Assembly: GCA_004026145.2 (NCBI GenBank)
Contig: CP034986.1
Location: 2,288,255-2,352,254, forward strand
Reading direction: 5' to 3'
DNA from: Takifugu bimaculatus
Lineage: Eukaryota > Chordata > Actinopteri > Tetraodontiformes > Tetraodontidae
DNA length: 64,000 nucleotides
The notes under the pieces are model-generated. The model was not told where the DNA came from, did no database searches, and saw only the letters and a list, made by a program, of their open reading frames with translations. The translations under genes and the position numbers were made by a program. Positions within the stretch are counted from its first letter, which is position 1. The number at the start of each line of letters is the position of its first letter. Of this stretch, positions 45,803-57,748 are shown piece by piece.

Positions 45803-45980
45803 GTGCTGACACCACGGTAACTTATCGCTAGACTATTTTGAAAGAATCATATGACCTGGTAAATAAATTAATTATTATTAAACTAACCTTTTCTCCGGTT
45901 TTTTACTGTGTTATTAACAGAGCCATGATGGAGGTGACCTCTGTTATGCTGCTGTCGGGTTAAAAAAAAAATCCCATTAA
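45803..45980 (+). other. Orphan ITIM tail cassette, A3 copy
   Basis: The microexon 45803-45816 and terminal exon 45921-45980 are identical in coding content to the A2 cassette (ADTT / SHDGGDLCYAAVG...). The acceptors TTCTGCAG and TTAACAG and donor GTAACT are intact. It is 3 kb downstream of the intact type I gene, in the same orientation and in compatible phase with its TM exon (donor phase 1 at 42,435). Confidence 0.5.
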
Positions 45981-46109
45981 TGATGGAACTCAGTATCAAT
46001 TATAAAACTAAGAGGAAATGTAAACTATATATCAAAGTTAAATCAAAGGAAATTAAGTTAATTTAACTTTTTGGATACATTTTTTCCGAGGATGTGGAAA
46101 TGGGTCTCT

Positions 46110-47560
46110 TTAACAAAAACAACTCAGTGTCCATAAAGACAATCTATAAATATTCTGCATGTTGAGCATGAATGTTACGTCTCACATTTACTTTTCACTG
46201 CTGCGGTGAAGGTGGCGCAAACCTCAGAGTTAAAGTTTCCACTACTGGAAAAACAAGTCAGAAGTTGAATACAGGAAGGGCAGCCTGCTCGAGTCTTGCT
46301 TGAAAATTGACATAAATAAAAAAATGTTTTTCAGTTTAGATCCAAACAAATGTACTCAACTCTAATAAGAGGCAATGTGGTTGTGGTTAGGTGTCGCAAA
46401 CCACCACAAAGACAGACACTTTATCAGATCTGTACAAGGAAGGTTCAGGAATTTTGGTCTTTGGGAGTGGAGTTCCCGTGTCACCTTTGTTTTTTTCTGG
46501 ATAGACGACTTTGTCCCACAGTCCAAAGGTTTTATGAGATTAATTTTGATGGGACAAAATTGGGCCTATATGGTGTCCATAGTTTGGGATCAACGTCAGC
46601 AGCTTTGCTATCTAAAGCTAGTAAAGTATGAGATAGTAAAGTATGTCATCAAAGATGGTGATGCTGATATTTCACCTACGCCTGTTATATTTACATTCAA
46701 AAGCAAAGGTTCTACTGTATCCTTTCAACGGAACAGAATGGCTATGATTTCATTTGTGTTAAACAGTTAGTGTGAAATGTTTCCCAATCAGGACAAACAA
46801 TACTATACTTTACTATATATTTTAGCTGTTTCTTGTAAATGTACATACTGCATGACACAACCCCATCAGTGTGGCTACCAGTAAAAGATTAGCTCTCAGT
46901 CTAACGAGCTTTAACGTGTGCTTTGTCTGTGTGGCTGCTGACAGGAAGTCTACGCAGAGTTTCTGTTCAAAGCTGACCACAAAGAAGTAACAACCAAATA
47001 TATTCCATTGTAGCGGCGTTCTCTTAAGAAAGGTTCTGTTGTGATCAGTCGAGTTCATTTCACAAGAGAAGAGGATCATGATCAACTACAACATAGCAGG
47101 ATTCAACTGTTTCATCCAAATTTCTGCAGCAAGAGAGTGGTTTCATGCATGTTGGCTAATGTTGGCAAGATGAAATTTGGAGGATATATTATTATTGTAA
47201 TGGTTCATGTGGAATTCATTGTTAAGAATATTCAGAGGATCTCATCAACCAGCAATTAAAGCAATGGGGACAATTTTTTGTTGTAAGAGCAAAATCAACC
47301 CCTCTTTTAAACATTTTCCAGTTATGGTGAATAAAGGTGTGCTTATCTCTCTTGTGTTGCTAATTAAGTAGACCCCTCCCCCCCTTTTAAGCCAAATTCA
47401 AGAACTTTAACCCAGAAGCCAGGTGGTTTAAGAAATTGTTCTTAAGAAATTGCTTTTGACGTCATCTTCATCGTGTGGACTTGAGCTTGTTCGACAAGGT
47501 GCGAGCCACTCAGCACGTGTTCATGGTTTCCAAACAAGGGCAGTCAGTGTCACTTCTTGC
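46110..47560. other. Noncoding flank between the ITIM cassette and the next NITR
   Basis: Duplicate of 6,661-8,100 and 33,492-34,940. Open frames such as 46,375-46,770 are copies of the same unsupported 131-codon frame. Confidence 0.4.
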
Positions 47561-47637
47561 TAGCCAATCAAATGAACTTTTTTCATGAATAGTGAATATA
47601 TGGAGGATCTCAGCATTCATCTACACATTTTATCACG
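47561..47637 (+). promoter_or_regulatory. Proximal promoter of a third NITR subtype
   Basis: A CCAAT box (47,564-47,568, TAGCCAATCA) lies 70 bp before the ATG. The upstream ~50 bp are shared with A1 (CCAAT mutated) and A2 (CCAAT kept), where no such gene follows. Confidence 0.45.
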
Positions 47638-49503
47638 ATGGAATCACTGAAGTTGGCCTTATATATCCCTTGTTTTTGCTTGTGGAGTTTCGGTAAGATT
47701 TATCTTCTTGCGAATGTATTAATACCCTCATGCTAAACATCTACACAGTTTTTTCTAACTTTGTTGGTTTCTTTTTCCTTCAGTCCTAACAGATAACACA
47801 TCCTCATTTGTATATCCAGTGAATAGTTTATTATTTGCTAATGTTGGGGAAAATGTGACACTGCAGTGCTCCTGTAAAGACAAGTCTGTAAGTAGGTTGC
47901 AATGGTACAAGCAAACGCAGGGAGAGAAACCAAAACTCATCTCTGTGTTTAAAGATCATGATAAAAATGTAGTACTCAGTAAGGAATTCCAGATTCCAGA
48001 TCGATTTTCAGTGAACATTACAGAGGGTGTCTATCATTTGAAGATTGTAAATTTGAGGATTTCAGACTCAGGAACTTACTACTGCACAAGTAGCTCTATG
48101 TATGAATTTACATTTGAAAAGATCTATATCGTCCATGTAAAGAGCTCAGTTTTGAATATACCGGCAGAGGTCCATCAGTCACCATCAGGGTCTTTCCAGT
48201 CTGGAGGTTCTGTGACTCTGAACTGCAGAGTACATACTGGGATCTGTGATAAGGAACACACAGTTTACTGGTTCTGGAACTCAGGAGACTCTGCACCAGA
48301 GCTCATTTACACCCATGGAGGCAAGAAAGAACAGTGTGAGAGGAGAACCAACACCTGTTTCTACAATTTGTCAATGAAGAACCAAAATATTTCCGATGCT
48401 GGGATCTACTATTGTGTTGTTGAATCATGTGGACGCATTCTCTTTGGAGATCCAACCAAGCTGGAAATTGGACAGAGTAAGCCGAACAAAGCTCAATTTT
48501 AAAAACATCACTACATAGAAAGAAACTTTTTTTATATATATTAAACCACCCTCAAGAAATGTTTTATACTGTTTTAAGTAATGTTTTTGTTGTGTTATGC
48601 AGACAAAAGCTGGTTTTCTGACCATCCCGTGTATTACTTGACTGGGGCTTTGGTATTCACCACCATGCTGTGTGTTTTACTGGCAATACCAATGTTAAAA
48701 CAGTGCGGGAGGATCAGCTCCCATCGTACAGGTAAATATCCTTCAGTCAGTTATTTTACATTTTAATTGACAGGTCCTTTTTTGGACAGTAAAAATGTGT
48801 TTGATGTTTTTAAACAGACACTCAAAATGATCCATCCTGTGATATGACTGAAAGGGTGAGTTTTCGTATTCTGAACTGATATTTCACAGGGATGGTGCAA
48901 ATATGGAATGTTGCACATATGGATAAGTTGCCAGTTCATTGCAGGGCCCTATGTGAGCATTTTTGGAATCGTTACCTTGTCCAAGGGTACCTCAGCAGTG
49001 GTCTGAAAGTGTTCTGGTCGTAATGGTATTATGTCTGCACCTAACAAGTAACCCTCCGTTTCTCAGTGCAATCCCCCAACACCTTCAATTCAATGATGAT
49101 GTACAGTGATGTTTTATATGAACTCTTGAAGGATGAGTCTTCTGTGATTAATGATATAAAAAATATATATCCATCTTCTACCCTCGTTCTTTTAACAGGA
49201 ATTCTGTGGACAAAATACATATATTTCAAAATATAGCCTAATTTTGAGGAAATTAATTATCCTTTGCACTGTGTTTGATGGTTTTCTGAATGATACTGAT
49301 GTGATTTTGACAATATTATTACTCTATGTCGGTTTATAATTTGATCTTATCAGTTTTTGTGGTCTAAAGTAGAGAGTGATTGTTTTTTTCTATTTCCTCA
49401 CCAGGTTCAAGAGGGAAATCTCCATTACGCCACTTTGAAGAAAAAAAAACTTAACAAATCAAGCAATGAAAATGAATGCGTTTACTCTTCTGTTGTTCTG
49501 TGA
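47638..49503 (+). CDS. nitr: NITR, third subtype, with ITIM tail (complete)
   Basis: The exons 47638-47692, 47784-48476, 48603-48731, 48818-48855 and 49405-49503 join to 337 residues. The signal peptide is MESLKLALYIPCFCLWSF. The V domain has TLQCSC, LQWYKQ and DSGTYYCTSS. The I domain has VTLNC, CDKEHTVYWF, NTCFYNL, DAGIYYCVVESCGRILFG, with the J-like motif FGDPT instead of FGNGT. The TM exon (VYYLTGALVFTTMLCVLLAI) is uncharged. The tail has an ITIM NLHYATL with Tyr313 and CVYSSV with Tyr332. A poly(A) signal lies at ~49,683. The gene starts 24 bp after unit A3 similarity ends. It is the least mosaic and most canonical NITR here. Confidence 0.9.
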
Positions 49504-49770
49504 TGCTTCAGCTGAAGTTGTTTTTTTGTTTTTTTTTACTTTGTCACAATGATGCATACATGGTTTTTCACAAGTTGTTGAAAACAATATTTTTGCCCTC
49601 ACATCTAGAATACAATGAGACAAAGAATATATTTTATTTGTTTTTACTCTCAAATAAGCTGTAAAACAAAAACACATTTTAAAATAAAACAAAATTAAAC
49701 TCTACTACCTGCTCTGCCTTCACCATGGCCTGAAACCTTGACCTCTGTCTGCTGTTGTGTGCATCTACAG

Positions 49771-49900
49771 GCTGGTCTTGGTTGACTTCCTGTGTGGTGC
49801 ATCAGCATTGGTAATTTCTCTGGTAGTTTGCCTGGCTTTCTCGGCGACCAATTTTACTTCAGTGTAAAACAGTAGAGTACAAACATGACAACAACCTGAA
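49771..49900 (+). pseudogene. Relic of the second TM exon and acidic-tail 3' UTR
   Basis: After GCATCTACAG a fragment similar to the TM exon at 21,404 (LVDFLCGASA...LVVCLAFSA) joins directly to sequence matching the 3' UTR of the 9,348 gene (TTTTACTTCAGTGTAAA). The tail exons are deleted. It marks a lost acidic-tail NITR downstream of the 47,638 gene. Confidence 0.5.
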
Positions 49901-50600
49901 TAATCCTGCTGAACTCAACTCTTATAATAAAAAAACAATTTAAAAAGAAAATTTTGAAAATTGTTTGATTTACACACTCTAAACTGCATGGGTTTCCTGT
50001 ATGAGTTACAGGAAAGTTGGTGCAAAATGTAAAATGTGCTAACCAACGTAACTGAAGAAGCTCAATCTCCGACCTCTTATCTTCATCAAGAGCATCACCT
50101 CCTTCTCTATAACCTGCTGATTCCACTCATAAAGCCAAATAATGGGCACACCTCTCTGGGTGAACAGTTACCCCAGGTTTGCTGACTGAATTACCAAAGA
50201 CTTTGCACTTGCTCTATTGTCTGTATTTGAGTGGCTCCCATTCAAACTCTTCTTTGTCCTGCTTGAAGAACTCAGAGGAAAACAGATACTGTACCAACGT
50301 ACCCAGAGATGTCCAGCTGCTCAGTATTTGATCCCTTCACCACTCCCTCCCCACTCACTCACACATGTACCCCCCAAACCATCGCTTCAAACACACTTTT
50401 GCCACCCCCATGCCTTTAAATTAAGAATAACCTTTATTGTTCTCTTTGGAAGGACCCGTCAGGTAAATTGGACTTCCAGCAACTCAATGTATCAACAGGA
50501 GTCTGTTACAGATTTTAAATGAATTCAGCCACAGCTCAGTCCTTTCCTGTAATTGGAGTGTGTTGTCCAGTGCAGTTTGCTGTTCAGCCACAACCTGATG
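49901..50600. other. Noncoding, no feature recognised
   Basis: No supported exon. Several unrelated short frames only. Confidence 0.4.
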
Positions 50601-51506
50601 TACCGTATTTTCACGACCATAAGGCACAGTGTATTAAAAGGCGCAGTCTCAGTTATGGGTGCTATTTCTGTATTTAAAACATACATAAGGCGCACCGTAT
50701 TATTAGGCGTATGCTGAAACATACAGTAAAAAATGACAACGGAAGTAAAACAGTGAGTTTCGATACATTTATTGAACAAAATATTCATTCTTCTGCCACA
50801 AAACCATCAAAGTTTTTATCTTCTGTATCTGAATTAAACAGCTGCACTATTTCAATGTCCAACATCCCAAATTCCTCTTCTTCATCATATGATTTAGACT
50901 CACCAACCGGTTCCGCTTCAGCATTGATTTTGTGAAAACTCTTCCAATACATGAAGACGGTATCATAGCCCATGTGTCTACAATCCACCCGCATATGGTG
51001 GCATAACTTGCCCGCCGCTGCCTCATAGTCTTTGCAAAGGAGTGTTCGCCTACCGTCATCCAGCGCTCTGTCCGTTTCCGTGGCAGCCGAGAACCACGGT
51101 GAACGACGACTTCTCATGCCCCGTTGTGCATATCGCCACCGTGCTGGTCCCTTTTTCTCCACTTTGTGGGTCAAAGGGATGTTAAAAGTCAGAGGGATCT
51201 CCTCCATGTTGGTGATGTGGCTGGGCACGGTTATCTTGTCGCGGCAGTAGATGTGGAAGATGGCCGCCCTCTCCTGGTAGTCTGCGGGCAGCCACTGCGC
51301 AACAGTTGTCCTCGCGCGTATGGAGAGATCGCATATGCTACGCTAATCGATTGGCGGAGCGTTTACCGTAGTGCACTCACCAAAGGCGAACTGCAGATTT
51401 TGGAACTCAGTCCACACACAAGGCGCACCATATTATAAGGCGCACCGTTGATTTTTGAGAAAATCTCAGTGTTTTAGGTGCGCCATATAGTCGTGAAAAT
51501 ACGGTA
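50601..51506 (-). mobile_element. Pogo-like DNA transposon, copy F, both ends present
   Basis: Left end TACCGTATTTTCACGACC, right end GTCGTGAAAATACGGTA: good terminal inverted repeats with TA at both borders. Minus-strand translation 50,785-51,228 (147 residues) spans the motif NMEEIPLTFNIP to the acidic C-terminus. The catalytic core is deleted. It is a close relative of copy B, and the flanks are duplicated too. Confidence 0.8.
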
Positions 51507-51507
51507 C

Positions 51508-52050
51508 TTGTAGAACTCCACAGCCTCCACCTCAACTCCTTCTCTAAGAGCTGGTCATAGTTTTGGTCTAGACATCCCAAAGTCAGTGACTAGTTACTTT
51601 GTCTTTGAGGTGTTGAAGTGTATATGGTTCATGTGGCTCCAGGCATTCCATGAACAGGCTCCTACACTCCATCTGATTGTTGTTACTTCATCTCTTTGTT
51701 GTCCCTGATGCATCCCACAATGGCTGTGTCATCGACAAACTTCTAAATTTGGCACAGCTCAAAGTTGTAGTAAAAGTCTAATGTGTACAGGGTTAATAGT
51801 AGAGGGCCCAGCACTGTGCCCTGGGGTGCTCTTGTGCTGCTAATCACAGTGTTTTTCAGCCTGGTATACCGTGGCCTGTCGGTGAGATACGGTAGCTGGA
51901 GAACCAGGAATCCAGGTCCACTACTATCATGCTGAGTTTGTCCCGTGCTGCGGTGTGAGGTGAGTTTCACTGGTCAGAAGACATTCAGCTCCCTGGGAGG
52001 ATTCTTCTTAAGAACTGGGATGATGCATGTCTTCCACAATGTCTTTACAC
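51508..52050 (-). mobile_element. CR1/L2-type LINE fragment (duplicate)
   Basis: Duplicate of 15,131-15,670, with 'RAPQGTVLGPLLLTLYTLDF' on the minus strand. Confidence 0.65.
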
Positions 52051-53289
52051 ACTAACATACATATACCTGCATCCCCCCCATGCACACAACCTCACAAAAC
52101 AACAAACATTTGTATACTTGCACATACTCTCCACATACTTGAACAATCATTGTCTGTACCTTCCATTGCACCACATGATCAATTTGCCATTTAAATCTAA
52201 TTGATCCAGTGGCCATGTGTTTAGTCTGTTCCGAGTAGACCCCCAGTTTACAACATTCAAAACAAGCAAAAGTTAGGCTTGATATTTAGCTGAAAATTAA
52301 TTCAAACTGGCCACTCGGCCATGCTCAATTTATAATGTGTGTTCTGCTGTTGTAGTTTTATTTTGTAGAGAAATATTTTAAAACTTCTAACAATACGAAA
52401 ATGTTTTAGAATGTGTGCGTCAGAATAACTCTCAAAGGTTATAAGAAATTAATCAGAAACCCAAGGCCTTAACTTGCAAGACCACAGAAGTCTAACACTG
52501 AGAAATACTGTATCTTGTATCCATTGGCTACCTCACCAGTATAATCTATACAGCCACATCATCAGACTACGGCATAGGATGTTGCACAACATAAAACAAT
52601 TTAAGGCACACCTCAAATATTGACATACGGGAATGTGAAGTTATTGATTGATCTTTGTAAAAAATATGTTTCATAGATTAAAGACTTTTTTTATTCATTG
52701 AGTGACACCAGTCTGAGTTTGGGGCGATGTTAATTTCACATGAAGTCAAACATAACTATACTATTGCAAACAGGTACCTCTATGATACCATCACGTCAGG
52801 ACCAATGTAATCACTGTGGGTATACCATGCTGTTTATATAAGGTCACACACGAATCACATCGTAATTTAGTGTGAAAAAAGCTTGAAAGGTAAATGACAT
52901 GTGGTTTTGAACAGGATGTAGAAGTGTCTGCAGAAGCAGGCATTTGAGATACAAAAAAAACAAAGGCACAGCATGGAGAAGGATGTATATATCAAGGCTT
53001 TCTTCATTAATTTGAAGTAAAAACACAACAGCCCTCCTCCCATGACACAAGCAATTATAAATGCCTAAAGGAACGTGGTCAAACAAGTGTTTCATGAAAC
53101 TAATTACTGAGCATTTACTTGAACCACTGGATCTTTGTCTTGCCATGAACTAGTCCAGCGTGCACTTCCTGCCCAAATGTAGCAAGCCTCTGCACCAGCA
53201 CTCGCACCAATTAAGGGAGAAATGACAGAAAATGGATCGCTAAACGTATTAGTTCTCTCAAGCAAATCTTTCACCTTTATCGGCCAGAT
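52051..53289. other. Noncoding flank, duplicate of 15,671-16,914
   Basis: No exon was seen. High similarity to the first copy defines a second duplication pair (14,095-17,810 with 50,601-54,190). Confidence 0.5.
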
Positions 53290-53420
53290 TACATGTGATC
53301 GTGTTTCCTGTATGTCACACCCTCAAGTCATCTCTGGCTGCCCAATCAGACACAAGCTCTGCATTTCTCAGTGTACAAAGAACCAGTCTTCTCTTCACTC
53401 AGCCCAACACTTGGAGCAAG
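53290..53420 (+). promoter_or_regulatory. Proximal promoter of type II NITR (53.4-kb gene)
   Basis: TGTTTCCTGT (53,302-53,311) and a CCAAT box (53,342-53,346) are in the shared block. Confidence 0.5.
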
Positions 53421-55067
53421 ATGGCATCTGCAAAGTTTGTTTTCTGTCTGATGTGCTTAGAGAAAATTGGTGAGGTGAATATATGTATATATTATTAATT
53501 GCAAATTTCTTAAGTTCCAAAGTTCAAGAATTAATCTTCCTCCTTTTGTGCTTGCTGTTTGATTTTCTCTTAAACAGCTACAAGGGAATTTTCTCCATCT
53601 TTGGATTGGAAGACCAATTTTATCTTGGTCAAACCTGGACAGAACCTGACTTTGCCGTGTCTTCACAGAGATGATGTTTCTACCAAGATCTCTTTGTTTA
53701 AACAAATTCTGGGAGAGAGGCCGAGGCTGATCTGTACGTACTGGATATCAAGTAAACATTGGATATTTGTTAATGACTTCAAAACCAATCCACGTTTCCA
53801 AATACATCCTGCTAACAAGGGAGCTTATCTGACAATATCAGATTTGGAGTTATCAGACTCAGCCACCTATTACTGTGTAAATCAGTATTTAACAGTATTT
53901 GACTTTCTAGAAGGCTATAAAGTCATTGTAGAGGGTTCAGGGTTGACCATAGATCAGCCAGCATCTCAGTCTATCCAAGCAGAAGGTTCTGTGACGCTGA
54001 ATTGTACAGTACGTACTGGGTGGACTTGTGATGGGGATCACACTGTTTACTGGTTCAGAAACTCTGGACAATCTCAACTGGGACTCATGTACAGCCATAC
54101 AGGCAGGAATAAGCAGTGTGAGAGGAAAACCAACACCTGTTTCTACAGCTTCTCCATGAAGAACCTGAACACTTCTCAGACTGGGACCTACTATTGTGCT
54201 GTTGCAGCATGTGGACACATTCTGTTTGGAAATGGAACCAAGCTGGTGTTTGAGGGTGAGCGAGTTTGAAATCATTTTATTCAAAATATTTATACAGGCT
54301 GTTAAAGTGCTATACAGATTTGAGCAGATTGTTTTGCATACTTTGCAAAATGAGTTACGCTGTCATGTTTCAAAACGCTAAAGCCAACATCCATTGATTG
54401 ACCTCATTGTTCCAAAAAAAAAAAAAAACACCCAAAGTGTATCTTAATTCCCTCCATTCATTTGGTTCAAACACAAAGTGATTTATGGCAGTGCAGTGAT
54501 TTATAGTTAATACTGTAATATAATTTATTTCCAGTTTGAATTCTATATAGACACCACGGCAGCACTTCAACAAACATTTGTGGCCAAAGGTCAACTTTAA
54601 CAAATATTCTTGTTATTTAAGTATCAGTTCTGTTTATATAGTGTTACTTTATAAAATAATCATAACTGGCATGATGTAAAGGGAGATGACAAATTTTTGA
54701 AACGACTTGAATAATTATCTGAAACTGCTTTGTGGATATCACAATTTCTGATGCCTCTCGTTACAGATAAAGGAAACCATCTTGTTTTGGTGTATTTCGT
54801 GAGTGCGGCCTGGATATTTACCATCATCGTCGTTGTTTTCTTGTCCATTTCAGTATTTATGACAAAAGCAAGAAACAGTCATCACTCTCTGGGTAACTGA
54901 TGTTATAGATTTTAAATATTCTTAAAAGTAAACTGTGAAGATAACTTAAAAATGTCCTCTTCTGTATTTCCAACAGACTCACAATCAAGGTTCCCAGCCT
55001 CATCCACAGCAAATGCAGAGGTGGAGACAATTTTGATTTTTTTTAAGAGTATCTTTGTTTGCACACA

Positions 55068-55116
<49 letters not shown>

Positions 55117-55256
55117 ATTTAATGTTTTCCACCTGTTGCCAGGGCTATCAAGAGGAAGACAACCTCCATTATGCAGCTTTCAGGGTCAACCAGCCCAACA
55201 GATTAAGGAAGGAGAACAGACAGAATAAATGTGTGTACTCTGCTTTGAGGCAATAG
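53421..55256 (+). CDS. nitr: NITR, type II, ITIM tail, V-domain tryptophan lost
   Basis: The exons 53421-53469, 53578-54255, 54767-54892, 54977-55020 and 55143-55256 join to 336 residues. The V domain has the first cysteine (LPC, Cys44) and DSATYYCVNQ. The near-invariant core tryptophan is leucine at residue 56 (ISLFK, codon TTG at 53,694-53,696, against TGG in its relatives). The I domain is canonical (CDGDHTVYWF, NTCFYSF, TGTYYCAVAACGHILFGNGTKL). The TM is uncharged. The tail motif is LHYAAF (Tyr309), with Phe where ITIMs have I/V/L, followed by CVYSAL (Tyr331). A (CA)n run lies in the last intron. It is a relative of the LINE-broken gene at 17,043. Confidence 0.85.
55062..55108. repeat. 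(CA)n microsatellite in the last NITR intron
   Basis: Uninterrupted AC repeats directly before the polypyrimidine/acceptor region of the ITIM exon at 55,143. Confidence 0.95.
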
Positions 55257-55639
55257 ATGTTTTCTTGTTCTTGTTGGCCATGTCAGCAAATGCTATCTGA
55301 ATATTAGTTTCCTATGTATATTTTTTATGGAGGAAAGATTGTACCGTGTTGTTTGCAGTACTTAATTTGTACAGTAGAAAGTATCAGAGCCCAGACAGAG
55401 GTGGATCCGGTGACTCAATCGAGGCTAGGAGGTAAAGGACCAAAATGAAATTAAAAATGAATAATATACTACCTACATTGCTCTTTTTTCCCCTAAAAAA
55501 AACACTGTATATCAGGACATGTTCATTTTAATTTCGCATCCACAGACCACTGATGGGTACAAGTGTAAAATAACACAAAATAATAAAAGCAGCAATTACT
55601 GAAGATCAATCAAAAAGCCAACTGGATGAGACAAACACT
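55257..55639. other. 3' flank of the 53.4-kb NITR
   Basis: The best poly(A) signal is AATAAA at 55,582. Otherwise AT-rich without features. Confidence 0.4.
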
Positions 55640-55985
55640 CCATCATGTGTTAATGTTACGGTTGGGTTTTTACAGGACCTGAAAGCAGGCAAGAACGCAG
55701 TGATAAAAAGTCCAAAAACTAGTCTTTATTTAACAAAACAAATCAAATTGGCAGTCCTCCTGGACCGCAGGGAAGCAGTCGTTCAATCTTCCGGGGAGCA
55801 CAGAGAGCTCCAGCGCAGAGCCAACATGGGAGTCAGGTTCTGCGCATTGAAAAGTCCAGCAGGACAGCGTGAGACCTCAAACGAGCAGGGAAGACACCAA
55901 AACACTCCGATGCTGGTAGGCAGGTGCTTCCTCCTTAAATAGGTGGCCTGATGGAAATTGCCGACAGGTGCGCCTGCCTTCATTT
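55640..55985 (-). repeat. Unclassified interspersed repeat, possibly LTR-like
   Basis: GC-richer block. On the minus strand a TATA-like CCTATTTAAGG (plus 55,933-55,943) precedes AATAAAG (plus 55,724-55,730) by ~205 bp, as in the block at 20,385. The family was not recognised. Confidence 0.35.
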
Positions 55986-56199
55986 ATGCGGGTTACTATA
56001 AATACATATGTTTTAACATTTAAACCAAAGATCTTGTGGTGTTTTAATTTCAAAGGTTTCAGTGGCCAACAGACACCTCTCATCTCTGAAACTAATGAGG
56101 TTACAGCAGCACATGAGTGTACAGCAGCTCAAAGAGCAGCTCAAAAAGATTAAAAAAAAAAAAAAGACAAAAGATTCACAATCAAAGATTGTTTAAACG

Positions 56200-56345
56200 C
56201 CACTTAATGATGCATTACCACAGATGGTTCTGATGATGTCATGATCCATTGCTGCAAACAGAAATGGAAGAACTTTAGCATTTCAAGTGTGTGGTTGCTT
56301 TGTTTGTGGCTTCTGTCTGTTGATCCACAAGGGCTTGCAGAAGCA
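56200..56345. repeat. Diverged copy of the type I NITR 3' flank
   Basis: CATTGCTGCAAACAGAAATGG...AACTTTAGCAT resembles 4,826-4,870 (ACTGTTGCAAACC...GTTTAGCAT). It suggests that an older type I unit once extended here. (Words abbreviated.). Confidence 0.4.
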
Positions 56346-56582
56346 GCTCTCAGTATACACCTGGCAGCACTAATGAACCAGCCGCTAATCGATGAGGCCC
56401 CACTCTGGGTGGTTAATCAAAAGGCCGGTGGGTCCTGATCATGAAGGATCTTCAGAAGGCTACAATTCTATCGAACTACCAGCTGAGTACAAAATGACAA
56501 TATGGGAAGTGAAAACAACAGTGATCCAATTGAGTGCTCTGACCTGCAATGTCCAATGTCAAAGAGACAGATCCAAGGAAAA

Positions 56583-56583
<1 letters not shown>

Positions 56584-56632
<49 letters not shown>
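56584..56632. repeat. (GT)n microsatellite
   Basis: Uninterrupted GT dinucleotides. Open frames across it are artefacts. Confidence 0.95.
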
Positions 56633-56633
<1 letters not shown>

Positions 56634-56639
56634 AGTCTC

Positions 56640-57748
56640 ATTACTGCAACAACCTTCTTTGTGCTTTACCAAACAGGTCCACCCATTCAATTTAGGCGGT
56701 TCCAAATTCTGCCACCAGCATCATTAACAGAATCCCCTGCACCAGCCACCTCACTAGTGTTCTACAACAAATTCACTTTCCTACAAATATCCTCCTATCA
56801 TTTTTAATTTTCTGCTTCCAAAGTTTAAATCCAACAACAACCTAGGCACTCAGTATCTTATCCTTCATAACAAAATACCTGCCTGTAGTCTCATACCCGC
56901 CTACTCCATTAAACTCCAACCTGCTCAGTTGACCACCATGGGGTTTACAGACTTCAGCGGAACACACTCCAGCATGACATACAAATTTTCCATGTCTCAC
57001 CACATTTAAATCCTGCCTCAAAACTCACCTTTGTCCACCAAGCTTATAACATCTAATTGCCATATTTTCATTTGGGACTAAATGATTTCACTGACTTCAC
57101 TTTATTTCATATCTCCTTCAAAAATGATCTGTTTTGTGCTTTTGTGTTCTTACTATATATTTATTTTTGCTTTATTGTTGTATCCATTTATTTCTTTATA
57201 TATTGTTCATAATTGTTGAGAGGTGACCTTTGGTGTTCAGAAAAGGTGGTGTTAACTGAGATGGAAATTTTATTCTGCTGGTGTGAAACAACTTCACTCT
57301 TAAAGTACTGTCAAGGATGTAAGGTGAGACGTGAGGTTTACCAACTGGAAAATTTGTCACTGCCTTCCTGTCAATCGTGGTCTTAGATACGAGTTGATAA
57401 GTTGAACAATTTTTAAGTAGAATAGTTAAAAATGCACTCATGGCAGCATCCTCCAGGCCACATCTTCATCTAGGTCAAGCAGTTTTTGACAGATGGTCGA
57501 GTAAAACCCAACATTATTTATTTCCGATAAACATCAAGTTCTTTTTTTGTTTTGTTTTTAAGTAAAACTAGTACTATATGCAAAAATCTGTTCTGTTTAA
57601 TCATCGTATACTAACATCAGTTACAAATATCTTAAGTATGATGTACAACCTTCGTTGCATTAATATGATAATACCCCACCCATTTCCATCAACGGCCCAT
57701 TTGTCACTGATAAAAGTGGCCTGGCTGAGCCACAGTTGTAGAATCACA
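56640..57748. other. Noncoding, no feature recognised
   Basis: No supported exon or repeat family. This forms the 5' flank of the receptor at 57,749. Confidence 0.4.

Larger units (their letters stand above)
39210..47614. repeat. Segmental duplication unit A3 (truncated)
   Basis: Matches A1 and A2 from the palindrome to the word GGAGGATCTCAGC. Similarity stops at 47,614, and a different NITR begins 24 bp later. It contains a unique inverted 249-bp insertion (44,122-44,370). Confidence 0.85.

Noticed and set aside
56392..56807. Two long frames across the (GT)n tract
   Set aside because: Poly(Val-Cys) translation of a microsatellite.
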